Origin: Nyssa sinensis
Taxonomy: Eukaryota; Streptophyta; Magnoliopsida; Cornales; Nyssaceae
Length of the DNA stretch: 64,000 bases
Reading direction: 5' to 3'
Assembly (NCBI GenBank): GCA_008638375.1
Contig: CM018035.1
Span: 21,558,307 to 21,622,306 of the forward strand
Both the position numbers and the translations under genes were made by a program. Below are positions 1 through 11,918 of the stretch, piece after piece. Each line of letters begins with the position of its first letter. Position 1 is the stretch's first letter. Below the pieces are notes generated by a model. The model was given only the letters and a program-made list of their open reading frames with translations. It searched no databases and was not told where the DNA came from.

Positions 1-59
1 AAATACACATCAAATACAGCAATCAAATACAAAGACAAAATACGTCATCCTCATGGTAA

Positions 60-941
60 CAAAACATCAAATAAACCAAAGAATACATAAAGCCCCAAAT
101 TACCAACTCTAAGTCCTTCAAAGTAATACATTTTAGGTAACTTCCTAACATGAAATAAACATCTAAACAAGTCAATCAACATGTAACAAGGTAGGAAAAA
201 CTAAATCTATTCATAGCTTAGCAAGAAACTATACCTAAAATTATTTTTTCTTAAACTGGGAAGGCTATGTTTGCTGGATGGCCAAACTGTTTGGTGAGGA
301 TATAGGCCTCGATGAGATGAACAACTTCTCAGAAGGAAGCTCGGCCAAAATCCCACTTGAAAAGTGTGTTTCGGAGGCTTGAAACTTGGAGATTTTAGGG
401 CTTTTATCACTCTCTCTCTATATGAACGTGGGCTTCTAAAGATACAGAATGATTTCTGTATCTCCAGCCCTCTATGAGTGGTATTTATAGTGAGGGACCA
501 AAGGGGTAAGGGCAAATGACCATTTTGCCCTTAATGAACCCGAAAACCCCATTACTCTACAACCCGTTCCTAAACATTTCAATTCAAAATTTTGTTTTAC
601 CCAATATTTATAAAATTATTTTAAATGAAAACTTTCAGAAGAAAACATTTTTGTTTGAGGTCGGTTTTGGCCGTTTCCACCCGGGTCACCCTAGTGCCCT
701 TTTTGTCCAATTCCGGAAACTATTTTCGTTTTTGCTGAAATTTGTACAGTAGTTACCTCACAATATTCTAAGCATATTTATCTTCTATAACACACTTCAA
801 ATATGCTTCTAAACATGTCATTTAGTGAGATAATACAAAAAAAATGCTTTACCGATAAAGCCGACAAAACTATGCATGCGAAATGTCCTACCAGCAAAAA
901 CGAAAATTTTTTCCTAATTTTTCAGATCTCTACAAGTTACT
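60..941. repeat. Diverged direct repeat, copy 1
   Basis: This segment matches 2155-2983 in the same orientation at an offset of about 2.06-2.07 kb. Landmarks in the same order in both are a CTTGAAACTTGGA block (about 380 and 2449), a CTACAACCCGT block (about 558 and 2619), a CCACCCGGG-containing block (about 679 and 2733) and a final TCTACA block. Many substitutions and indels separate the copies, so the duplication is old. Confidence 0.6.
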
Positions 942-1611
942 TTTTCCCTATTTTTAGCCCATTTCTTCAAGGTTTTTAACCCCTCCTTTTTGGTACTTTC
1001 CTCACCTATATTTGTGGTGTTTTACACACTTAATTTTTTCCTTAATTTCACAAAATTTTTAACATAATCTCCTTTATTTTCTAAGCATTTTTCACCTAAA
1101 ATTTTACAACCATTCACATATATAAGTATATCACAATCCACCCTCACTCGATGGACACAATTTATGAAAATTAAACATTCATCCATTGCTTTCAACATAT
1201 ACATGTAATGCACATTAAACAAATGTATCCTATATATCATTTGGGTTTAAACTCTTACATTACAAAATGGCCCAAGGCCTATAGTTCACTATTTTTTTGA
1301 ATTAAAACACAAGTCATTTGAGATTATGCCCATATATACAAAAATATGCCCCAAGGGCCAAATGTCCTTCAAAAGTCCATTTCCCCTCCATCCTTTAAGA
1401 CTTCATCCAATTTCAAGTATCGGGAGTCTCGTCTGTAATATGATATCCCATAAGGGGTCAGCTCAACTGCTGGTATGACATAATGCTAATGCAAAGAACA
1501 AATTTAAGGCGTGGCATGTGGAAGTGTACATTTATAAGTTATAACCCTCCAATCCCTCAATGCTATGCAATAGCACTATGCATGACACACACATGCAACT
1601 TATGCCACACC

Positions 1612-1695
1612 CATGTCTCATTCACGAATCGCTCTTGTTGAGTCAGAGTACCAATGTCTCATTCACGGATCGCTCCCGTTGGGTCAGAGTACCAA
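1612..1695. repeat. Two-copy 40-bp tandem repeat
   Basis: Two adjacent copies of a unit of about 40 bp, beginning ATGTCTCATTCACG and ending GTCAGAGTACC, differ at only a few positions. The repeat lies between the two large direct repeats. No function is visible. Confidence 0.7.
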
Positions 1696-2154
1696 TGCAA
1701 TGGCCAATTTTGAGTTTTTCACCACAGGATCTACACTCTCATAATGTATAGCACCAAAGTGCTCAACCCACACTATGTTTTCAAAGAATCACAATATGCC
1801 AATGTGCCTTGATTTTTTTATGTAATTTTCAATGAAGCATTTCATCATATACATGGTATACACCTTAAATCATGCATCATCCATAAAGTAAATTCTAACT
1901 TTCAAACCACATAACTTTTTCCACATGAATATATGCTATATACCATCAATTCAAACATAGACTCATGTCACATGTTTACTATCTTACCAATTCTCAAAGA
2001 ACACATAATTACACAAAGCATCAATGCATTAAACAACCATATCTTCCAAAACATAAGATCTGCTCACATGAATATAAGCCATAATGTAATAAATCAAACA
2101 TATATTCAAGTTATATCTTCATCATTTTGACAAATTCTCAAAGAACTCAAAGAA

Positions 2155-2983
2155 CACACAAGTACATAAACTACAAACTCTAAGTTTTCAAAACAACTAC
2201 CTCCTAAGTGATTTTCTAACATCAAGTAAACATATAAATTACTTAATCAACATATAGAAAGGCAAAGAAACTTAACTCTATTCCTAACTTAGCAAAATAT
2301 CATACCAAAAAGGATTTTTCTCAACCCTAGGGAGTTGTGTTCACTTTACAGTCGAACCGATTGGTGAGAATGTAGTCCTTGACGTGGGAAACAACTTCCT
2401 ATAAGGATGTCTTGTGAGAATCCTAGCCTAGAGGTGTGTTTTGGTGACTTGAAACTTGGAAAACCCTAGGTTTCTCTTCACTTTTCTCCCATGCACGAAT
2501 TCTGCTTCTTCTCTAAACTAAATAATCTGATTTTAACTCTAACAGGCTGTATTTATACTAAAGGGGCAAAATGACCTTTTTGCGTTTAATGAATCGGGGA
2601 CCCCGTTACACTACAACCCGTCCCGAAATGCCTCAATTTGACATTCTGCTTTAGCCAAAGTTCTTAAAGTTATTTTAAATAAAATTTTTTAAAAAACTTT
2701 ATTTTCGCCTGTGGCCGGGTTTGGCCGGATCCACCCGGGCCACCCGGATGCCCTTTATGGTCTATTTTTAAAAGTGTCTCTGAATAAGCTCAAATTTTTA
2801 CAAGAGGTGTATTTTAACATTATAAGAATATTTCTCTTCTTTTTCATACTCAAAATATGCTTATAAATATAACTTATGTCTAAATATGCATGTTTAGCGC
2901 CCTACCAAGCAAATGATGCATGAATAGTGTTCTACCGGCAAAACAAAAAATTTACTCCCATTTTTCAAGTCTCTACATGAATA
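2155..2983. repeat. Diverged direct repeat, copy 2
   Basis: This is the partner of 60-941, with the same landmark order and orientation. The pair could be two diverged LTRs around a shortened interior, or a tandem duplication inside one long LTR. The 1.2 kb between them contains no protein signal, which favours a duplication or a non-autonomous element. Confidence 0.6.
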
Positions 2984-3469
2984 AAATTGACTAAAAGCAA
3001 TGAAAATGATATGTGGACACTTAAAGAAAGTTCTATTGGAAATCTTCTACATAGAGAAAGGTAGCTTGTAGCCTTGAACCTTCTATTGTGAAATGCTATC
3101 AGGGTTACTAGTTGATAAGTGAAAATGATATCTTAAACTGTTCAACTATTTGTGTAAACCAAGACAATAATATTCATACAGAATCTTTCTTTACACAGTT
3201 GGTTCTCATGATTGTGTTCATTTTGGCCCTGAACAATTCTTGGTTTCATGAGTGCTCCTAGAGAATTTTAGCCTTTATTATTCTCATAGAATCGACCAAG
3301 TTCACACTAACGAATGTGATTTATTATTAAGAGTATCCTCACATACGTCACTTGTATTTAACAAGGTATAAGAATTATTAAAAGCTTAGCTTATCCTATT
3401 CAACGCTACAGGCATCATTATTTTTATCATAGGAATGGGTAGGAGTTTTTATCTCTATAGTGATTTTAA

Positions 3470-4271
3470 TAAGTCGCATACAATTCGGTTATCCCTTTAA
3501 GCCCATTCTCTTCGATGATTTATTCACTTACTCTCTAGCCAAACCTTTGGTTAACAGATCCGTAACGTTATCTTTTGACCTTATGTATTCAATGGTCATA
3601 ATACCATTAGAGAGAAGTTGTTTTACGGTATTATGTCTTCAATGAATATGTCAAGACTTACTGTTATACATGTGATTCTGTACCCTATCAATTGTTGATT
3701 GGCTCTCGCAATGAGTACAGATAGCGAGCATAGGTTTTGACCATATTGGAATATCTTCTAGGAAGTGATGAAGCCACTCGGTTTCCTCACCAACTTTATC
3801 AATTACAATAAATCCATTGTGAATTTAGCAATACACGTTTGTTTAGAAGATTTCTATGATATCGCTCCACCACTAAGGGTAAACAAATAACCACTTATGA
3901 ATTTTGAGTCTTTGGTATTGGACATCGAATTCGCATCACAGTATCCTTCAAATACTGCTGGATATTTTGAGTAGTGCAATCTATAGTTTTGGGTGTATTT
4001 AAAATTCCTCAAAACCTTAACTATTGCCTTCTAATGGTCCAGACCAGGATTACTTGTGTATCTATTTAATTTGCTGACAGCGTAAGCTATGTCTGGACGA
4101 GTACAATTCATCACATACATTAGGCTGCTAATTATTTGGGCATACTCTAGTTGTGATATGCTTTTTCCATTATTCTTGGATAAGTGTAGATTTACATTTA
4201 CAGGTGTTCTTGCTGGACTGCTATCATTTTGTTTAAATTTCTTGAGTATTCTCTTAATGTAATGTGATTGA
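3470..4271 (-). pseudogene. Copia pol, C-terminal part (RT end and RNase H)
   Basis: The minus strand from 4271 downward reads as the end of copia reverse transcriptase and then RNase H. Recognisable pieces are SHYIKRILKKFK, ARTPV, a YAQIISSLMYVMNCTRPDIA stretch and SKLNRY, and near the end TIEYIRSKDNVTDLLTKGLA, the usual C-terminal motif of copia RNase H. Stops and small frameshifts interrupt it, so no intact protein can be made. The start of this segment is the CACTA insertion point. Its continuation on the upstream side is at 16627 and beyond, and the two sides share the duplicated TGA. The family assignment is secure; the exact C-terminal limit is not. Confidence 0.8.
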
Positions 4272-4285
4272 CACTACAAGAAAAT
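4272..4285 (+). repeat. CACTA left terminal inverted repeat
   Basis: CACTACAAGAAAAT begins immediately after the TGA target duplication. It pairs with the right end at 16613-16626 with about two mismatches in 14 bp. The transposase would cut here. Confidence 0.9.
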
Positions 4286-4296
4286 AGGTTTTTTGC

Positions 4297-4566
4297 GACG
4301 CACAGTATTTGCAACGCACACTTGGGCATCGCAAATAGTCACTATCAGCGACGCCCAGGTGTGCGTCGCAAATAATGTTTTTCTCACTTAAGAAAAAAGG
4401 GCGCGAAGGCGTTAGCAATGACCAAAAGATTATTTGCGATGCACTGTGCGTCGCTAATAACATGGGACTTTTTGCGACGCCCAGGTGTGCATCGCAAATA
4501 ATCTGTTTGACCTTTAGCGACGCTCATTAAGACTATTAGCGACGCTCGTTGTGCGTCGCTAATAGT
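4297..4566. repeat. CACTA left subterminal repeat array
   Basis: About a dozen copies of GCGACGC or its complement GCGTCGC, or one-base variants, lie in both orientations, usually as TTAGCGACGC or GCGTCGCTAATA with 20-30 bp spacing. In En/Spm-type elements such subterminal motifs bind the accessory protein and are needed with the TIR for transposition. That role is inferred from the family. Confidence 0.9.
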
Positions 4567-4597
4567 CATATAAAATCCCCAAATGTTCACGTTACGC

Positions 4598-4617
4598 GAT
4601 CTCTCTCTCTTATTCTG

Positions 4618-4655
<38 letters not shown>

Positions 4656-4770
4656 CTCTCAACTCTTAGAACTGAGTCTGCCGCCACCGTTTGTCGCGCC
4701 GCTGCTTCCACCGCCACCGTTCATCGCACCGCAGCTTCCACCGTCACCGTTTGCCGCACCATTGATCTGC
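4598..4770 (+). repeat. CT microsatellite and 3 x 30-bp minisatellite
   Basis: A CT/TC run fills about 4600-4650. It is followed by three 30-bp units containing CACCGT at 4685, 4715 and 4745, rich in CCGCCACCG and GCTTCCACC. The unit length is a multiple of three and stays open in frame, so a proline/alanine-rich peptide is possible, but I see no family match. By position inside the left end it may be the transcribed leader of the CACTA gene. Confidence 0.6.
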
Positions 4771-7344
4771 GCTCTATTTGTTTTGCATTTGATCCCTCGG
4801 TTTCTCTCTCTAGATCGGACGCTTGTTTCTCTCTGTCGCTTGGTATGAATATCTATCTATCTATATATATATAATTTACATGATTTCTTGAAAGCTATAT
4901 TATTAAAATTGTTAAATTACTTTTTGGCATATTTTACATAATTTTATATGTTGATTGTTAAAAATTAGTACTTGAAATTAGTTGTTTTAGGATTTCAGCT
5001 CTAAGTCAGTATTTGAAGTGGTTGAGGGACATCAGTCGGGATCTAAGTTTGGGAGGGCTACCCCTTTTGTGTAGGACCTTATTAAAAATAAAAAGAGCAA
5101 TTTCAATGTATGAGAATTTTATTATTGCAAAATTTAAAGAGTATGTCTTTGCAACTTGAGCTCGTGATGATTATTAGATTGAAAATAATAATAAAAATAT
5201 TTTATAAATAAAATTATGTACAAATTTTTTTTTTTTTATCTAAAATGATATGACGACGTATTTAAAATAAAATCGTAACTATTCTTTGGTTAGAAATGAT
5301 GAAAGTGTGTATAGCATTATTCAAGAAATAAAATAATGGCGACTTGGGGAGATGAAGACAATGCTACACAAGAAAAATATCATAGTTAAGACTATAGTAG
5401 AGTTACAATGAATTAAAACTTAAGTAAATAATTCAATAAAGTGGAGTTAACACTATGCTTTTCTTTTTTTTCCTAGTGTTTTCTTTAATAATAAGCTAGC
5501 TTTCCTCGATATTACTGTATGAATTGTTCGTGCCAAATAGTTTAATTATTAAATAGATTAGTAGTGTTGCGTAAACTATTTAATAAATAGGTCAATAATA
5601 TTAAACGAATCACATATTAATTGGATTAGTCAGGGGATATATTGCAAATCAAATATATATCATTATATCAATAGGATGAAATAATGCAACGTGTCATGGT
5701 GACATGTACAAAGCAGCCAAGTGGAAATAAATATATTGGAAAAAGTTTAGTGGTATGATAAGGTGGTATCCAAAAATTTATGTTTTTAGTATTTACATAT
5801 CAAAATATATTATAATTTAATATGTAGAGCCAGAATGTTTCACCATTAATTAGAAAAGTATTAAAATTTTCAAAGACATGTATATATAAAAAAATTTATC
5901 AAAATTTTTTTTTTTGGGGGGGAGGGGTTCATGGCCATCTTGCCTTCTTACCTCCGCCCCGAGCATATGAGAATATTAAATAATCTACATACAAATGTAT
6001 CAATTTAACTGGTTAAGTCACTTTCTTTTATCTTTTTTCTTAAAGCTGCTATAGTCTTTCACTCCAAAATCATTTCTAAACCTACTGTTGACCATCTTGC
6101 AAGGATTTAATGATATGATAAGTGAAGGATAAATAGTTTGAATGTTATATATATATTGACCATGATGGTGGATATGAAATACACATAACTTCTCATGCAA
6201 CATAAATAGATTGTGATGGTGGGTCTCACTTTTATGTGACAGGTCAGAACAATTGAGGTAAGATGTTTCTCATTATTATAAAATATTAAGAGTAGTTTAA
6301 TAATTTTGGTATCTTCATTGATCCGATTTAATAAATGTGAGAAGGTAGAATGGTTTTTTTTTTTGGTAATCTAAGAAAAAATTGATTCAGTTAAAAAAAG
6401 AAAAGAGAAAGAAAAACTAAGTATGATCTATCATATGTATAATAGTGTACAATAAATATACATATGATATATCATTTAATTATTAGAATCATTAGATGAA
6501 GAATATTGAATTTTTTTTTCCCCGTGAGACCTTTCCTTGGATAGGCAGCTTTCATGGGGATTAATTGATTAAATAGGCCACAACAAACATCACTTGAGCT
6601 GGAAGTTAAAACAGGTAAATTACTTCCCCTAAAATTGAGGGTTCAACTAATTCACACTTTTTCTCTTCTCTCAACTTGCCTTATTTTAGTTCTGGGGCGT
6701 GTTAGAAAAGAGAAGAAAATTGGAACATGTTGCAAAAAACAAACCAGATTCATATATATGTTCTTTCAAGTCAAAATTCATTTACAAAAATTTAGGCGAT
6801 TCTATAATTATTACATGGCCAAATTTGGATAGATGTCCACACGGTATGGAGCTGGCAATAACGTCAATTAAAATAATTTACATAATTTCTTGAAATCTAG
6901 ACACATGAGTGCATTTGGACATTTTTTCATGTATGTGTTCATTCAACATGGATTTTTCCATGGCTGTGTTTTTTTCCCTCTTGTGTTTCATGTATGTGTT
7001 CATTGAACGGCAACTTGAACCCTAATCCCTTGCTCCTGAGTTCCTCTAAACAATCATTTTTATTTTTATTTATTTTAGCTTTCAAGTAATAAGAGTTCTT
7101 GAGTCCTACAGATTGAGAGATCAACTAGATACACCTAACCTATTAAGTCAGTCAATGATTTTAGGTAACAATTGATTTGCTTTTGTTGGTTAAGTTGTTG
7201 TTGTCAGGTGCCAAGTAAATAATTCTTGATGAATGACCTTAATTAATAGATAAAAATTGAAAGCTAGGTGATTTTACTTGGATAAGGATTTTAATTTTTA
7301 TGATTAAATAGAAACAATTTTATTTTTAAACTTCATTTGTAGAT
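4771..7344. other. CACTA interior, no gene recognised
   Basis: AT-rich DNA with homopolymer runs and no frame resembling a transposase. If the downstream gene is transcribed from the left end, this could be leader and first intron. The conserved Transposase_21 gene expected in an autonomous CACTA is not visible here. Confidence 0.5.
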
Positions 7345-8852
7345 ATGCTTGGACCAGGTTCACGCAGACGCGCAGTTATGCAGGACCCATCGACCCCTTC
7401 CCCCTCATCTGCAGGGTCGACCAATCCTGCTGCCGATAGTACGCATAGTTTCCATTTTTTTTAATGATTATATAAATATGGTACTAATTGTTTCTATTTT
7501 TTTCTTCTAAAGCTTCAGGCCACCAACCCTAGACAAGGGCGTGGTAGGTCGAAGAATTGCAGCTTGTAGGTTTAGATGGAGGTAGCGAGGGGCGCGCCCC
7601 TTCAGATTGAGATACCTCCGGGCTTGCTGAAGCCCGTTGCTGGGTGGGCACAGCAGTTTGTTACAGAGGTCGGCATCATTTGCCGGCTACCCGCCTCACT
7701 CCATGTTAGTGACTAGAGTCATGTCACTGACGCGGAGAGACGGGATATTCATGTGCATATCCAGGTATGTCTTTTATTGTTGTGTTTAACTAAATTTTAA
7801 CATATGTTATGCCGTAATGTTTTGACAATGACATGTATTTACAGGAGAAATTTGACATCGATCTCCACCTGTCTCATGTCGTGAAGGCAGTCGACCGTTA
7901 CTTGGGAACCCGTTTCAGGGACTACCGACATAGGCTCCACATGCACTACGAGGCGGAGGTGGCAGCTTATAGAGAGCCTCGCAACAGACCCTACAGAGGG
8001 GTGGCGGTGGAGGATTGAATGTTACTATGTGACCGGTTCGCTAGTGACGCATTCGAGGTAAAAATTGTCAAAATTACTTTTGTTGTATGATGAATCATTG
8101 TCATTTATACTAACCTTCTTTGTTTTGGCCAAGTGTAGGAGCTTAGTAAGAAAAATAGCGAGAGCAGAAGCAAGCAAAAGGTGACCCACTGTGGTGGATC
8201 ACGTTCTTTTGTTAGGTATAGGCATGAGATAGTAAGTTAATAAATGTATCAATTTATCATTGTATAATGTATTCATGAAATCAATCTTCACAAGCTACTA
8301 TTTATTTGCTGCAGTGAGACCAAGAGACCGGTGCACCACCCAGCCCTATTGAGTTGTGGCACAAGACGCACTACAATCCCAAGAAGGGTTGGACTGGGCC
8401 TGAAGCTCAGTGGCTTTATGTAAGTTGGAAAAGATTTATATACCACTATTATGAATTTAATATTAATATAAAATGTTTAAAAATAGTAAAAAATATTTAT
8501 ATTTTTTCGGGACGAGATGGTCGAGATGCGTGTTCGGTCGACCCCTGACGGTGAGCAACCACCGACTAATGACCAGATACGAGAGACTGTTCTAGGCAAA
8601 AGACGCGGATATGTGCGTGGCTTAGGGACTGGGATGGAACCGACGGCATTGTCCTCTACCGTCGAGAGTGATGCTAGGTTTCACGCAGCCACCCAAAGAG
8701 CTGAGGCAGCCTCCCAAAGAGCTTAGGTAGCTGAGAGACTGAATGCAGAGATGAGGGTTGAGATGACAGAGCTCAAGGAGCGGCAGGCCCAGATAGAGGC
8801 TCTTATGAAGATAATACTCAGCCAGCAGGGAGGATCTGATCAGCCTTGGTAA
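7345..8852 (+). pseudogene. Transposase_24-like (Ptta/En/Spm) CACTA accessory gene, decayed
   Basis: Several exon-like blocks together resemble the plant Ptta/En/Spm transposase family (Transposase_24). Block 1 starts at ATG 7345. Block 2 (about 7512-7765) contains PLQIEIPPGLLKP and FVTEVGIICR. Block 3 (about 7844-8057) starts EKFDIDL and contains RYLGTRFRDYRHRLH. Block 4 (about 8137-8220) is lysine/serine-rich. Block 5 (about 8315-8419) contains ELWHKTHYNPKKGW. Block 6 (about 8507-8848) contains ETVLGKRRGYVRGLG and an ELKERQAQIEAL coiled-coil tail. Introns with GT/AG-like borders separate them. The gene is broken: TAG at 7714-7716 where Trp is expected, TGA at 8016-8018, and TAG at 8724-8726 in a Q/A-rich repeat. 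In the family this protein binds subterminal repeats; that role here is inferred. Exon borders are approximate. Confidence 0.8.
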
Positions 8853-8917
8853 GTTTTTAAAATTATTTACTTTGGTACATTTATTATTTATAGAAAATGT
8901 TACGTAAAAAAAAAAGA

Positions 8918-10880
8918 TTTTGGCCTAACGGCCTACAAACCACATGACACTTCACATATGAAAATAGACTTGCGCGAACTTATTTAATTTTATAAAGATG
9001 TAAGTTTCAGCTTCAAAAAGGCCTATTTTGGAGTTTTGACAGACCAAAATGTCGGATATCAGCCTAACTATACCGAAACCCCCATCACACACCTTACAAA
9101 TGATAAAATAAACTTGCAAGAACTTACGGCACTCGGTTCGGATGCTCGGTTTGAAACTTATGCAAGTTTCAGCTAAAAAAAAGCCCATTTTAGAGTTTTG
9201 ACAGACCAAAATGCCGGATATCGGCCTAACTACACCGAAACCACATCACACACCTTACAAATGATAAAATAAACTTGCACAAACTTACAGCACTTGGTTC
9301 AGATGCCCGGTCTGAAACTTATGCAAGTTTCAGCTCCAAAAAAACCCATTTTGGAGTTTTGACAGACCAAAATGCCAGATATCGGCCTAAATACACTGAA
9401 ACCACATCACATACCTTAAAAATGATAAAATAAACTTGCAAAAACTTACGGCACTCGGTTTGGATGCCTAGTTTGAAACTTATGCAAGTTTCAGCTCTAA
9501 AAAAACCCATTTTGGAGTTTTGACAGACCAAAATGTCAGATATCGGCCTAACTATACTGAAACCACATAACACACCTTACAAATGATAAAATAAACTTGC
9601 ACAAACTTACAGCACTCAGTTCGGATGCTCGGTTTGAAACTTATGCAAGTTTCAGCACCAAAAAGGCCCATTTTGGGGTTTTGACAGACCAAAATGCCGG
9701 ATATCGGCCTAACTATACCAAAACCCCATCACACACCTTACAAATGATAAAATAAACTTGCATGAACTTACGGCACTCGGTTCGGATGCCCGGTTTGAAA
9801 CTTATGCAAGTTTCAGCTCCAAAAAAGACCATTTTAGAGTTTTGACAGACAAAAATGTAAGATATCGGCCTAACTACACTGAAACCAGATCACACACCTT
9901 AAAAATGATAAAATAAACTTGTACGAACTTACGGCACTCGGTTCGAATGCTCGGTTTGAAACTTATGCAAGTTTCAGCTCTAAAAAAACCCATTTTGGAG
10001 TTTTGACAGACCAAAATGTCAGATTTCAGCCTAACTACACCAAAAGCATATCACAAACCTTACAAATGATAAAATAAACTTGCACAAACTTACGACACTC
10101 GATTTGGATGCCCGGTTTGAAACTTATGCAAGTTTCAGCTCCAAAAAAAGCCCATTTTGGAGTTTTGACAGACCAAAATATCAGATATCAGCCTACCTAC
10201 ACTGAAACCACATCACACACCTTAAAAATGATAAAATAAACTTGCACAAACTTACGGCGCTCGGTTCGGATGCCCGGTTTGAAACTTATGTAAGTTTCAG
10301 CTCCAAAAAATCCCATTTTAGAGTTTGGACAGACCAAAATGCCAGATATCGGCCTAAATACACCAAAACCACATCACACATCTTAAAAATGATAAAATAA
10401 ACTTGCACGAACTTACGGCACTCGGTTCGGATGCCCGGTTTGAAACTTATGCAAGTTTCAGCTCTAAAAAAGCCCATTTTGGAGTTTTGACAGACCAAAA
10501 TGTCACATATCGGCCTAACTACACCGAAACCATATCACACACCCTAAAAATGATAAAATATATTTGTACAAACTTACGACACTCGGTTTGGCTGCCCGGT
10601 TTGAAACTTATGTAAGTTTCAGCTCTAAAAAAGTCAATTTTGGAGTTTTGACAGACCAAAATGTCGGATATCGGCCTAATTACACCGAAACCACATCACA
10701 CACACCTCAAAAATGATAAAATAAACTTGCATGAACTTACGGCACTAGGTTCGGATGCCCGGTTTGAAACTTATGCAAGTTTCAGCTCCAAAAAGGTCCA
10801 TTTCGGGGTTTTGACCTTCCAAAATGCCGGATATCGGCCTAACTACACCAAAACCCCATCACACACCTCACAGTAAAATA
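8918..10880. repeat. 161-bp tandem array, about 12 copies, inside the CACTA
   Basis: The marker GATATCGGCC (or a near variant) recurs at about 9055, 9217, 9378, 9539, 9700, 9861, 10022, 10184, 10345, 10506, 10667 and 10830, a period of 161 bp (161-163). Each unit contains GAAACTTATGCAAGTTTC, a perfect 7-bp inverted repeat around ATGC. The first unit is partial and more diverged. A GT donor at 8849 and a TTTCAG acceptor ending at 11007 bracket the array, so it may be the last intron of the Transposase_24-like gene. Long open frames on both strands are by-products of the repeat, because 161 is not a multiple of three. Confidence 0.95.
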
Positions 10881-11335
10881 AAATAGACTTATTCTACTTT
10901 ATGCCGCTCTTACTATTTATGCATGCAAAAAAAAAAAACTTTTCACATTGTATATTCATATATATTTAATAATTATTCTAATATATATCATTTGATCTTT
11001 ATTTCAGATTGATCGGGATTATTGGTGTGCCGTCTTTATCTTTTGCATCGGAACTTGTTATTTTTATTTGTTTTTTTTCTTTTCATGGACATCTGTATTT
11101 ACATTTTTGGAGACAATTTTTAATTTTTCTATTTATTGTTAAATTGTACTTTTACAAATATACATAATTAGTTTAATATATATATATATATATGAATGTA
11201 TTTTTCTTTTTTAATATATTCATTTCAAAATGCTTGGATTTTATTGTATATCAAGATGGATGATTGATATAGGTTTAAACAGGAATAAAACAACAAATAA
11301 AACAAAACAAATATGATTTTTTTTTAAAAAAAAAA
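10881..11335. other. CACTA 3' region, no gene
   Basis: AT-rich DNA with short A/T runs. It contains a possible splice acceptor (TTTCAG ending 11007) followed by a short GC-richer piece that could be the 3' exon or UTR of the upstream gene. Splicing 8848 to 11008 would create an in-frame TGA at once, which would suit a terminal exon. This is inference. Confidence 0.4.
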
Positions 11336-11425
11336 ATTATTAGCGACGCACACTGGGCGTCGCTAAAAGTCACTATTAGCGACGCTCAGAGGTGGCGTCG
11401 CTGAAAACTACTATTAGCGACGCCC
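11336..11425. repeat. CACTA right subterminal repeats, inner part
   Basis: TTAGCGACGC and GCGTCGCTAA-type motifs resume here and are cut off by the solo LTR at 11431. They continue at 16312, so this piece and 16312-16612 were one array before that insertion. Confidence 0.9.
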
Positions 11426-11850
11426 AACTGTGTAACACCGACCTGGCTAATTAATAATTGTCTCAGCTAATTGTTAATTAGTACCGACTTAAATAATGAT
11501 TAAGGAAATTAATCATTATCTCCCAACGGTCACAATAGACCTACAAACAATTAACCATGACTGGATAAGAGGATGTAATGCCCGAACTTAATAACTGAAT
11601 AATTAGGTGAAATGATGTCATTTTAGCACTGATGGAACGCGAATTAGGGAACCATGACGGCCCCAAATAAATAATAATTGACACGGGGCCCTTGATATTG
11701 AAGCCAACTAAAATACGAAACCCTCGGAAGAAATTGCGCCGAAAAAGGAGCAACGGAAAGGAAGTTACGAGGGAAACAGTGAAAACAGAAATATATGCAA
11801 CCAAACGAGGCCTAAGCCCAAAATAAGGGAAAATGGGCAAAGGTGAGACC

Positions 11851-11918
11851 AAGGGGATTTGAACCCTTGACCTAGTGAGGCAAGGTTTAAAAGTCCCAAA
11901 AATTTACCACTTGGCCCA
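11851..11918 (-). other. tRNA-like A/B-box module in LTR
   Basis: On the minus strand GGGCCAAGTGGTAAA (A-box-like) is followed about 35 bp later by TCAAGGGTTCAAATCCCC, which fits the Pol III B-box consensus GGTTCAANTCC inside a small stem. The same module is at the same distance from the LTR start in the 34011-38766 copy. No complete cloverleaf can be folded by eye, so I do not call a tRNA gene. Confidence 0.5.

Larger units (their letters stand above)
1..2983. repeat. Retroelement-like noncoding DNA, no gene
   Basis: No reading frame here resembles a known protein. The stretch is low-complexity, AT-rich DNA whose two ends are diverged copies of each other (60-941 and 2155-2983). The repeated part contains short GC-rich patches such as the one around 660-700, CCACCCGGG followed by a CACC-rich run, that look like the GC patches of the long LTRs elsewhere in this window. 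I infer LTR-retrotransposon debris on the minus strand, but no TG...CA ends, primer site or protein could be fixed. Confidence 0.4.

Noticed and set aside
8952..10876. Open frames of 70-85 codons on both strands across the 161-bp array
   Set aside because: They are repeats of the same unit, exist on both strands, shift frame between units because 161 is not a multiple of three, and match no family I know.
8918..10880. CRISPR array
   Set aside because: The units are continuous tandem copies without unique spacers, and this is plant nuclear DNA.
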